This document shows, one piece after another, positions 26,448-36,728 of a stretch of 64,000 nt of DNA. Within the stretch, counting starts at the first letter, position 1. Each line of letters begins with the position of its first letter. The DNA comes from Pristionchus mayeri (lineage: Eukaryota; Nematoda; Chromadorea; Rhabditida; Neodiplogasteridae): positions 26,769,541 to 26,833,540 of the forward strand of contig BTRK01000004.1 in the NCBI GenBank assembly GCA_036245805.1, read 5' to 3'. The position numbers were made by a program, and so were the translations under genes. The notes below the pieces were generated by a model that had not been told where the DNA came from, did no database searches, and was given only the letters and a program-made list of their open reading frames with translations.

Positions 26448-28048
26448 TCAAACATAAACCTTCTTTTTTTCAACGATAGAGTAGGAGACGAAGAGAATGG
26501 ACCAGGGAAGAAGGACTGATGAGAGCACATCCAATGTTGAGAGCATGAAGAACAATAGCCCTAAAATGGGTTCCCATATGAGTAAGAAGTATTCTGAGTG
26601 TGGTTAGGAATTAATCAGAGATATATCATCCAATGATATCCTTACCGAGACCAACGACAACTTTGCATCGAGCAGTACGGACGTATGTGAATAGACGAGG
26701 AGGCTCATACTTCACTCCCATCTCCGTCAACGAGGGAAACTTAATCATGAATAAGACGCCATTCGAATAAGAATCAAGCAGATTTGCAGAGCTCAAATCT
26801 AGAATTTCTGTAACTTTGTGTTTTGGAGTTATCGAAGGTGCTAAAAACGGTGGGCACATTCATTTCGCACGTAGAGATTCTATTGGCTCCAGATGACGTC
26901 AAAACACGCTTTACGCATCTCTCATTTCCATAAGGTGCTCAATTTTCGTGATCTGGGGTGTAATTCGATGAACAGTTCACTTCATTTATCTTTTTAAGAA
27001 ATTATATTTAGAGCTATGGTCCTTGAATTACCAAAAACAAGTTTTGGATGATCAACTTTTGGCTCAAATTACAAACTCTGAATTATCTCGTTATGGGGCG
27101 AATCAATGCACCTTGTAAACCCAACTTTTGTCTCTTCGATAAAGAATGTGATGGAATCGAAAAGGCTCAAATTACATAAATTTGAATCCCTCCGTCTTTA
27201 TGGCGGCTCGATAAATGTAACATGTTAAAAATGCTTTTTCCTAGGCGAAAACTTGATATTTCAAAAATTATTTTAAAAAATCATGAACAATTATATGCAT
27301 ATGAGTACCCAGCATCGAATTCGACACCAGAAACCTAACTCACGTAAGTAAATGTAGCACCTTATAGAGATGAAAAATGAATATAAACGTGCTTCCGACG
27401 TGAAATCACATGTAGTAAGATCAGAGAGCAAAATGAAGGCAAAATGAAGGTACCAACCGTTTCATGCCCGTTTGATATCCATAAGCCACAAAGTTACGGA
27501 TATTCAAGATTTTCACAGTGTTGGCTCGTGATATATTCTAAGGAAAACGACCTCATTGGGATATGTCTTTCTCTAATCACTGATTGCGTAATAACATAGG
27601 TTGAGGCAGAACTCCACAGCCATGGCAAGAATTACCGAGTATCTCCTTTTGATAGGTTTAGCAAAGACTAAAATACCGAAGGAACATCGTCAGCATCAAG
27701 CAGAGCGGCATTTGCCCTTCCGTTTGTGTCTGCATTCGAATCAACGATAGTCGAAGCGCGGAAATCGCCACCCTCCATGGCAGGAGCCATTCGAGTCTCA
27801 CCTGAGCGAATATGCTGAGAAAAAACAACACAGATTTGAAAACACAACAACAATATTCATTAGTCCTGATTTTTTATTTCGAATATTTCCATCTCACACC
27901 ACTTCATAATTAGTGATTATTCACCTCCCTCGGGTCCTGACAGAATCCTGGCCAATCGTTCATCTGATGCAGCAAGGATTTTTGCCCTGCGGCGTTCCCT
28001 TCGTTCTTCTGGAGTGAGAACGGTTGTTCTCTCGCTTCCATCACCCAT
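26448..28048 (-). CDS. GET2/CAMLG-like ER membrane receptor, copy 1 (tentative)
   Basis: Exon 27925-28048 encodes MGDGSERTTVLTPEERRERR and AKILAASDERLARILSG. This resembles the N-terminal RERR...R(L/I)..I.G motif by which GET2/CAMLG binds the ATPase GET3 during tail-anchored protein insertion. Exon 27677-27801 (MAPAMEGGDFRASTIVDSNA) is linker-like. The exon at about 26650-26840 encodes VKYEPPRLFTYVRTARCKVV. The last exon, to stop 26448-26450, encodes hydrophobic segments (EPILGLLFFMLSTLDVLSS, VLLPWSILFVSYSIV) ending EKKKVYV. An N-terminal basic motif with C-terminal helices fits the family. The phase between exons 2 and 3 does not match, so an exon is probably unrecognised near 27600. The start is preceded by a strong acceptor, possibly for trans-splicing. 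Confidence 0.5.
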
Positions 28049-28156
28049 TTTCTGAAAAAAATGTAAAGGATAATGAACACATTTAATAGCAATGACAGAA
28101 TTGAGTTCTTGAAGGCCTTCAAGAAGGCACGGCAATTTTTTTTTCCTTTTCTGATC

Positions 28157-28334
28157 AAAAAATGGTGTGGCACGTGCGGTCATTTCTATGCTTAACGACA
28201 CGATTTACACCCCTTATTTACGGTTCTGTATTTCACGGCTTTAAATGTAGTGATGTGCTTGGTTCGTAAACATCGCCCGTTCACACAAATCAATCAAAAT
28301 ACCGAAAAAAATGGCGTGGCACGTGCGGTCATTT
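28157..28334. promoter_or_regulatory. Paired E-box motifs upstream of GET2/CAMLG-like gene
   Basis: Two copies of a ~28-nt motif with core gtggcacgtgcggtcattt lie at 28157-28185 and 28305-28334, 148 nt apart, in the same orientation. The core contains the palindromic E-box CACGTG. Both copies are repeated again at +3,627. Their position in the upstream region suggests a regulatory role, but the motif could also be repeat-derived. Confidence 0.4.
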
Positions 28335-28779
28335 AGCTCTAGTACAGTACTTTGACAGAAACGGTAGAAAAGCTACAGACTCTCAGGCAAGATTTTCAAA
28401 AAAATTACAGTACCACAGGAAACCATCATGGGCTGTGCAAATGAATTTACAGTGCATCTTCTTTCACAGGGGTGGCCATTTTTTTACCTAGTATGTCGAT
28501 GAAACAATTGCCGTGAGAAGGTAAAAGAATATTGTCTACTGTACGTTTCGAGAGAGAGAGAAATCGGGTCAGACTTCAAATTGAGAAAATCATTCGAACA
28601 AAATCACGTCATTTTAAATATATTATAGCAAAAGCATGCGGAAAAGAAAAAAATAGTAGCGGCTTAATTCTAGAAGATGACAAGGTTATCTAAGAGTTTA
28701 TAATATACACGGAGAATACAAACCATGCATGGACACGACACTAATAGAATTGTGTCATAAACATATTTATACCCTTCCA

Positions 28780-28995
28780 CGAAAACACGGATCAACATCG
28801 AAATACGCGTCGAAATTGCCGAAAATATTCTCACGAGGTCTCGGCGCCGGCGCGCGCCGGGTCTGCCGGGTCTCGGAAATGCAAATTGCTTTCTGATCAA
28901 GCTCCGCCCTCTTTTTGTTTATTTCTTTGCGCGCTCTCTCTCTCGAGTGTGCTCTCTCACTAAACGCCAACTCGCGCGCTTTCGGAAACACTCTT
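28780..28995. promoter_or_regulatory. GC-rich promoter-like block
   Basis: A local island with ggcgccggcgcgcgccgg, atgcaaat, aagctccgccc and a tctctctctcgag run, in AT-rich surroundings. Composition and motifs look like the htz-1/wapl upstream region. An Arg-rich frame crosses it but has no family resemblance. A second copy lies at 32407-32622. Confidence 0.4.
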
Positions 28996-30057
28996 TTTCG
29001 CGTGATCAGTGCACAGCTGTAGGAATAGATGATTTTCTAGTCAGTGGTTTCTCATGTATGTATCAATCAAACAGGTCATTCACCCAAGTGAACATCGTCA
29101 AGAATGTTAGACTACACACTCTCTTCTCAATCTTCATGTACCACTCTGTTACCAATTCGCCGTCCACTATGCCAATTCTGGCAATGAGAATCTTCTTCCT
29201 AGAGTTACTGACAGAAGGTATTGGAGAGGACATGCCATGAAGGAGAGACATGAAAGTTCTTTACGATTTAAATAATCCTTGTGCGCTTTTGGAAACAGAA
29301 ATATGATGGGAAATATCTATTTGCTCTTACCAACGTTTAGATTGGAAATGTTAACGATTAAGCTGTTTGTTTTCCACAAAGATATACAATTAGTGTGAAT
29401 GCTACTACAGTATCGCTCATTCTTGACACGAATATTTTATCGATGAGATATAGAATGAAATCTACAGGATTGATGATAGTAAGTTAGATCAGGAAGAGGA
29501 TCTCGTTAATAAAACATGAGTAGCTATTGATTAGGATATTGTATCATCAAGTAAAGTGCATCTGGCAGGGACGAGTGACGTGAAACCGGGATGAGGATTT
29601 GGGAATCACTCATAGGGGAAACATACACGGGAAGGGAGGAGGCTCATTTATCACTTGTTATTCCCCGTCTTATCATCATCGTCTGATTGGCTGAGATTGA
29701 GATTGAGAGGAATCGCAGCTTGTTGCTTCGAGCGGAGGATAGCCGATGCTGAGGAAATCTGAATCCAAAGCTTTTGAAAGCATAGTAATCTTCAACCGAA
29801 TCTTCTAAAGAGCAAGTTTGGCGCGCCTCGACTCTTATGCCGTGGAAAAGCCGAAGGAGGAAAATTCAGAAAAAAATCTCCTTGCTATCATTTTTGTTCT
29901 AATAGAGCTAGGGTCAGGAGATGTGAAAACCATTCAGGAAAACTTGTTTGTCGTTAGGAGCCATACGTTTGAGATGAGCTCCGTTATTCAATTTCCACTA
30001 TTTCCTCCTTCGATATCTCAGAAGGAAAATAGTGGAATCATATATAACATTCGGTCA

Positions 30058-33000
30058 ATATCAATAACATTCGGTCAAACATAAACCTTCTTTTTTTCAA
30101 CGATAGAGTAGGAGACGAAGAGAATGGACCAGGGAAGAAGGACTGATGAGAGCACATCCAATGTTGAGAGCATGAAGAACAATAGCCCTAAAATGGGTTC
30201 CCATATGAGTAAGAAGTATTCTGAGTGTGGTTAGGAATTAATCAGAGATATATCATCCAATGATATCCTTACCGAGACCAACGACAACTTTGCATCGAGC
30301 AGTACGGACGTATGTGAATAGACGAGGAGGCTCATACTTCACTCCCATCTCCGTCAACGAGGGAAACTTAATCATGAATAAGACGCCATTCGAATAAGAA
30401 TCAAGCAGATTTGCAGAGCTCAAATCTAGAATTTCTGTAACTTTGTGTTTTGGAGTTATCGAAGGTGCTAAAAACGGTGGGCACATTCATTTCGCACGTA
30501 GAGATTCTATTGGCTCCAGATGACGTCAAAACACGCTTTACGCATCTCTCATTTCCATAAGGTGCTCAATTTTCGTGATCTGGGGTGTAATTCGATGAAC
30601 AGTTCACTTCATTTATCTTTTTAAGAAATAATATTTAGAGCTATGGTCCTTGAATTACCAAAAACAAGTTTTGGATGATCAACTTTTGGCTCAAATTACA
30701 AACTCTGAATTATCTCGTTATGGGGCGAATCAATGCACCTTGTAAACCCAACTTTTGTCTCTTCGATAAAGAATGTGATGGAATCGAAAAGGCTCAAATT
30801 ACATAAATTTGAATCCCTCCGTCTTTATGGCGGCTCGATAAATGTAACATGTTAAAAATGCTTTTTCCTAGGCGAAAACTTGATATTTCAAAAATTATTT
30901 TAAAAAATCATGAACAATTATATGCATATGAGTACCCAGCATCGAATTCGACACCAGAAACCTAACTCACGTAAGTAAATGTAGCACCTTATAGAGATGA
31001 AAAATGAATATAAACGTGCTTCCGACGTGAAATCACATGTAGTAAGATCAGAGAGCAAAATGAAGGCAAAATGAAGGTACCAACCGTTTCATGCCCGTTT
31101 GATATCCATAAGCCACAAAGTTACGGATATTCAAGATTTTCACAGTGTTGGCTCGTGATATATTCTAAGGAAAACGACCTCATTGGGATATGTCTTTCTC
31201 TAATCACTGATTGCGTAATAACATAGGTTGAGGCAGAACTCCACAGCCATGGCAAGAATTACCGAGTATCTCCTTTTGATAGGTTTAGCAAAGACTAAAA
31301 TACCGAAGGAACATCGTCAGCATCAAGCAGAGCGGCATTTGCCCTTCCGTTTGTGTCTGCATTCGAATCAACGATAGTCGAAGCGCGGAAATCGCCACCC
31401 TCCATGGCAGGAGCCATTCGAGTCTCACCTGAGCGAATATGCTGAGAAAAAACAACACAGATTTGAAAACACAACAACAATATTCATTAGTCCTGATTTT
31501 TTATTTCGAATATTTCCATCTCACACCACTTCATAATTAGTGATTATTCACCTCCCTCGGGTCCTGACAGAATCCTGGCCAATCGTTCATCTGATGCAGC
31601 AAGGATTTTTGCCCTGCGGCGTTCCCTTCGTTCTTCTGGAGTGAGAACGGTTGTTCTCTCGCTTCCATCACCCATTTTCTGAAAAAAATGTAAAGGATAA
31701 TGAACACATTTAATAGCAATGACAGAATTGAGTTCTTGAAGGCCTTCAAGAAGGCACGGCAATTTTTTTTTCCTTTTCTGATCAAAAAATGGTGTGGCAC
31801 GTGCGGTCATTTCTATGCTTAACGACACGATTTACACCCCTTATTTACGGTTCTGTATTTCACGGCTTTAAATGTAGTGATGTGCTTGGTTCGTAAACAT
31901 CGCCCGTTCACACAAATCAATCAAAATACCGAAAAAAATGGCGTGGCACGTGCGGTCATTTAGCTCTAGTACAGTACTTTGACAGAAACGGTAGAAAAGC
32001 TACAGACTCTCAGGCAAGATTTTCAAAAAAATTACAGTACCACAGGAAACCATCATGGGCTGTGCAAATGAATTTACAGTGCATCTTCTTTCACAGGGGT
32101 GGCCATTTTTTTACCTAGTATGTCGATGAAACAATTGCCGTGAGAAGGTAAAAGAATATTGTCTACTGTACGTTTCGAGAGAGAGAGAAATCGGGTCAGA
32201 CTTCAAATTGAGAAAATCATTCGAACAAAATCACGTCATTTTAAATATATTATAGCAAAAGCATGCGGAAAAGAAAAAAATAGTAGCGGCTTAATTCTAG
32301 AAGATGACAAGGTTATCTAAGAGTTTATAATATACACGGAGAATACAAACCATGCATGGACACGACACTAATAGAATTGTGTCATAAACATATTTATACC
32401 CTTCCACGAAAACACGGATCAACATCGAAATACGCGTCGAAATTGCCGAAAATATTCTCACGAGGTCTCGGCGCCGGCGCGCGCCGGGTCTGCCGGGTCT
32501 CGGAAATGCAAATTGCTTTCTGATCAAGCTCCGCCCTCTTTTTGTTTATTTCTTTGCGCGCTCTCTCTCTCGAGTGTGCTCTCTCACTAAACGCCAACTC
32601 GCGCGCTTTCGGAAACACTCTTTTTCGCGTGATCAGTGCACAGCTGTAGGAATAGATGATTTTCTAGTCAGTGGTTTCTCATGTATGTATCAATCAAACA
32701 GGTCATTCACCCAAGTGAACATCGTCAAGAATGTTAGACTACACACTCTCTTCTCAATCTTCATGTACCACTCTGTTACCAATTCGCCGTCCACTATGCC
32801 AATTCTGGCAATGAGAATCTTCTTCCTAGAGTTACTGACAGAAGGTATTGGAGAGGACATGCCATGAAGGAGAGACATGAAAGTTCTTTACGATTTAAAT
32901 AATCCTTGTGCGCTTTTGGAAACAGAAATATGATGGGAAATATCTATTTGCTCTTACCAACGTTTAGATTGGAAATGTTAACGATTAAGCTGTTTGTTTT

Positions 33001-33664
33001 CCACAAAGATATACAATTAGTGTGAATGCTACTACAGTATCGCTCATTCTTGACACGAATATTTTATCGATGAGATATAGAATGAAATCTACAGGATTGA
33101 TGATAGTAAGTTAGATCAGGAAGAGGATCTCGTTAATAAAACATGAGTAGCTATTGATTAGGATATTGTATCATCAAGTAAAGTGCATCTGGCAGGGACG
33201 AGTGACGTGAAACCGGGATGAGGATTTGGGAATCACTCATAGGGGAAACATACACGGGAAGGGAGGAGGCTCATTTATCACTTGTTATTCCCCGTCTTAT
33301 CATCATCGTCTGATTGGCTGAGATTGAGATTGAGAGGAATCGCAGCTTGTTGCTTCGAGCGGAGGATAGCCGATGCTGAGGAAATCTGAATCCAAAGCTT
33401 TTGAAAGCATAGTAATCTTCAACCGAATCTTCTAAAGAGCAAGTTTGGCGCGCCTCGACTCTTATGCCGTGGAAAAGCCGAAGGAGGAAAATTCAGAAAA
33501 AAATCTCCTTGCTATCATTTTTGTTCTAATAGAGCTAGGGTCAGGAGATGTGAAAACCATTCAGGAAAACTTGTTTGTCGTTAGGAGCCATACGTTTGAG
33601 ATGAGCTCCGTTATTCAATTTCCACTATTTCCTCCTTCGATATCTCAGAAGGAAAATAGTGGAA
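30058..33664. repeat. Tandem duplication, 3.6-kb unit 2
   Basis: Second copy of 26431-30037. The right edge lies at the centre of a small palindrome whose right arm continues in single-copy DNA. The 20 nt between the units (30038-30057) end in ataacattcggtca, a copy of nearby sequence. Confidence 0.95.
30075..31675 (-). CDS. GET2/CAMLG-like ER membrane receptor, copy 2 (tentative)
   Basis: Duplicate of the gene at 26448-28048. Exons are at 31552-31675, 31304-31428, about 30280-30470, and the terminal hydrophobic exon to 30075. No disabling change was seen, so both copies should encode the same protein if the duplication is real. Confidence 0.5.
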
Positions 33665-33845
33665 ATTGAATAGTGAGCTCAAACGCAAATGTTTAGCTCC
33701 TAATGAAATACAAGAGTTCCTGAATGGTTTTCCCACCGCATTTAAAAATTTCAAGACCCTAGCAATATTAGAACAAAAATGGCAGTAAGGAGGAATTTTT
33801 TTCCTCAATTTTCCTCCTTCGAGTTTTTCCACGGCCTTTTCCAAA
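33469..33845. mobile_element. Small foldback, centre marks duplication breakpoint
   Basis: Left arm 33469-33655 (ccgtggaaaagccgaagg) and right arm 33660-33845 are inverted copies. Only the left arm exists in the first duplication unit (about 29842-30037). Confidence 0.75.
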
Positions 33846-33902
33846 GTCTCCATTTCCAATATATCATTAGAGTTTGAGGAGAAAATGAGAAAAGTATCGT
33901 AC

Positions 33903-35440
33903 CTTGCTTTTCTTGCCGAACAGTTTGCTTGTGCAGGGAGAGAGCATGGAATCGGAGGGGGAGGAGCAGTGGAGGGCAGTCTGCATAGCACGACGCTGAC
34001 GAACTGCTGGAGGGGTCTCCTTCATCGCACTCTGTGAAAACAACTCATTAAAACAAGAGTAGATCATTCGTGCATGGGGTGAAAACATGAGGAATTAAAT
34101 TATTAATGGAACTGACAAAGTATAGTCATTTAGACAATGAAAAAACTCTAATAAGATTTCAGGGATAAGAAGACACCAACGGAGAAATTGTGAGAGACGA
34201 GACGTTCATTTTAGCGCACTTGTGTATATCACGCCTCTCACGAGAGAATCGAGCTGATACTGGGAATGAAGGGAAAGTCGTCAAATGAGTTCTAGCCGGT
34301 TTTGGGCATTCTGGGGCATGCCTAACGCTCCCCCAAAGTCTCATTGTGCGCACTTCATTTTGGAGCTCCTTACACCGGGTCGGATATCGGCTGCTTCCTA
34401 TTCGAGAGCTGTTTTCTCTGTTCTCGTGAAAGATAGACGAAAATTTCACTCTGTGACCCCCGCTCATTTTTCGAGCTCTATCGATCTATTTCTTTCATTT
34501 TGTCTAAATTTAAATTTTAGCCATACTGCATGGTAGGCCAATTTTCTAAAAAGTGTATGCAAACGCGCTGCTATAATTTTCACAGCTTATACAGTACGCC
34601 CAGATCTATCGAATGAGTGGTCTACGCCCAAAATACATGAAGGTCTGTATGAGTTAGGTCGCATTAACTTCTACGGATCATTTGAAATTATTTTTCAACT
34701 GGAATTTTTGCATTGGAACACTCATTCTCGACAGCGCGCGCCGATTGGAGCGGTGTGGGATGGAATGAAATGAACATTCCAGTTGAAAAATAATTTCAAA
34801 TGATCCGAAGAAGTTAATGCGACCTAACTCATACAGACCTTCATGTATTTTGGGCGTAGACCACTCATTCGATAGATCTGGGCGTACTGTATAAGCTGTG
34901 AAAATTATGGCAGCGCGTTTGCATACACTTTTTAGAAAATTGACCTGCAATGCAGCTTGGCTAAAATTGACATTTAGACAAAATGAAAGAAATAGATCGA
35001 TAGAGCTCGAAAAATGAGCCGGGGTCACAGAGTGAAATTTTCGTCCATCTTTCACGAGAACAGTGAAAACTGCGCTCGAATAGGAAGCAGCCGACATCCG
35101 ACCCGGTGTAAGGAGCTCCAAAATGAAGTGCGCACAATGAGACTTTGGGGGAGTATTAGGCAAAATCGGCTAGAACTCATTTGACGATTTTCCCTTCATT
35201 CCCAAGAATGGCGAATCTAGCTATTCTTTCGTGATAGGCGTGATATATACATGTATATACAAGTTAATCTTGGAGACCTACGAATTATGAACATCTACTC
35301 ATAAAACTGCGACTTACGGTGTTGGCAACAGCAGTCTTCGGCGTGTTCTCAGTATTTCCAGAGATGGGAGTAGTGTGAGGAACCTCGTCGGCCGGCTTGA
35401 GAAGGGCAGGAGCAGGCGAATGGGTAGCCGCGTCACTCAT
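33903..35440 (-). CDS. Unrecognised Ser/Thr-Pro-rich protein, two exons seen
   Basis: Exon 1 (35318-35440) encodes MSDAATHSPAPALLKPADEV and HTTPISGNTENTPKTAV. Exon 2 (33903-34031) encodes KETPPAVRQRRAMQTALH and MLSPCTSKLFGKKSK. Both have strong splice borders (acc/gtaag; tttcacag). The protein is rich in SP/TP sites, suggesting a target of proline-directed kinases, with a basic SKLFGKKSK segment. The 3' end is not identified because a palindrome and the duplication follow. A family A foldback sits in the intron. Family unknown. Confidence 0.55.
34225..35250. mobile_element. Foldback element, family A, copy 3 (intronic)
   Basis: Complete copy with termini atatcacgcctctcacgag and cgtgataggcgtgatat. 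Arms meet at about 34735 around a GC-rich loop (cagcgcgcgccgattgg). The TA-containing flanks would fit a TA target site. It sits between two exons of the SP/TP-rich gene. Confidence 0.8.
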
Positions 35441-36728
35441 AACTGAAGAAAGCAGGGAAGGTTAATAAAAGGGTGTCAATTTAGAATAGACGACGGATAA
35501 ATCACGACTATATCTCGAAAGTTCAGCATGCAAATCTGTAGTATTTCAATCGTACACGGCAAGAATGAATGCACTAGACTAAGTCAGCAACGAAGCTTAA
35601 TTATGAGGATTACCTCCAGAATGAAGAAAGTGTATTCAAAAAAGGAAAAGAAACGAAAATATGAGTGAGAAATGGTGAAAACAACGTTACTCGGCACTTC
35701 GAAACTTTAAATTTCGCGCCAAAATTCTACAGTATGCGCCGGCAAGTTGAACTTGCTTTAATTATAAGTACCTGATTTTAATTGTTTCATTGTTTCATTA
35801 GGAAATTGTTATGATATTATGCAGTTTTGAAAACTGATTGTTTCCGTGGTTGATGGAGCGAGAGACTGGACGGGGAGGAGCCGCCAGAGCTCGATCTGGA
35901 AATGTACAGAGTACGGTATACTGGAGGGATACACGATATATGCACCTGTAATTAAGATAGATCTGGGAATGAAGTAGGAAGATAGAGAAAGAAGCCTTGT
36001 TCGGGCATTCTCCAGACCGGCATCTGCGATACTGCATGGGCTGATCGATGACCTGACCATAGGAAGGAATCACGATTTTTGCGAATGAGATTCCAGAAAT
36101 GTGTGATATCACACGTGAGATTCCTGATTTATAGTCATACTATTGGGAAAGATTATCAGTCGATGAAGAGTGATTGGTGTTAAGGCAGTTGCATCTCTCG
36201 GTGTGGAATGCTCTCTAATGGGAGAAAAAGTCGAGGAAGAACTCTTCATTCTCCAAATCCTCAACAATGGTAGATAGATTGCGTAGCTCCACTCTCCCAA
36301 TCGGTTCAGTTCACAAGTCGGATACGGTCCTTTTGATTTTAAATAACTATTTGTATTTTTCATCAATTGAAGCATGCGAAGCTACAAATCAGTGTTAAAA
36401 TGCTCTTTTTAGGGGCAAATTAGTGGTGGATCATTTACGAATAATAATTAATCCAGTGTCAATTAGATAAATATCTACGATGAAATATTCTACAACGATT
36501 TATCCGCGAAGGAAAACGAATTCAAATGTGAACTTGAAGCAAAAAGGATCCCGTTGATGCGAGAAAGGACGAAGAAGAGTGAAAGAACGAAAAACGAACG
36601 GAGAATATTGATGGGTTGACAACAATTGAGTGAGGGCGAGACAAGGACACTGAGAGAGATGATAAGTACGAATAAGTGAAGTGAATGGAGTGAAGAGAGC
36701 AGGCGAGAGATTCAATTAGATCATTAGA

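Larger units (their letters stand above)
26431..30037. repeat. Tandem duplication, 3.6-kb unit 1
   Basis: Nearly identical to 30058-33664 at a constant offset of 3,627. I saw one base difference (aagaaattatatt versus aagaaataatatt near 27005). The unit contains the GET2/CAMLG-like gene, its upstream region, and the left half of the palindrome at 33469. Confidence 0.95.

Noticed and set aside
28767..28991. Arg-rich minus-strand frame (RERARKEINKKRAEL)
   Set aside because: It overlaps a GC-rich promoter-like block upstream of the GET2/CAMLG-like gene, has no splice context and no family resemblance.
35798..36112. Minus-strand frame with CRSGECPNKASF
   Set aside because: Possible splice signals exist, but no consistent exon chain or family could be built, and it lies between two better supported genes.
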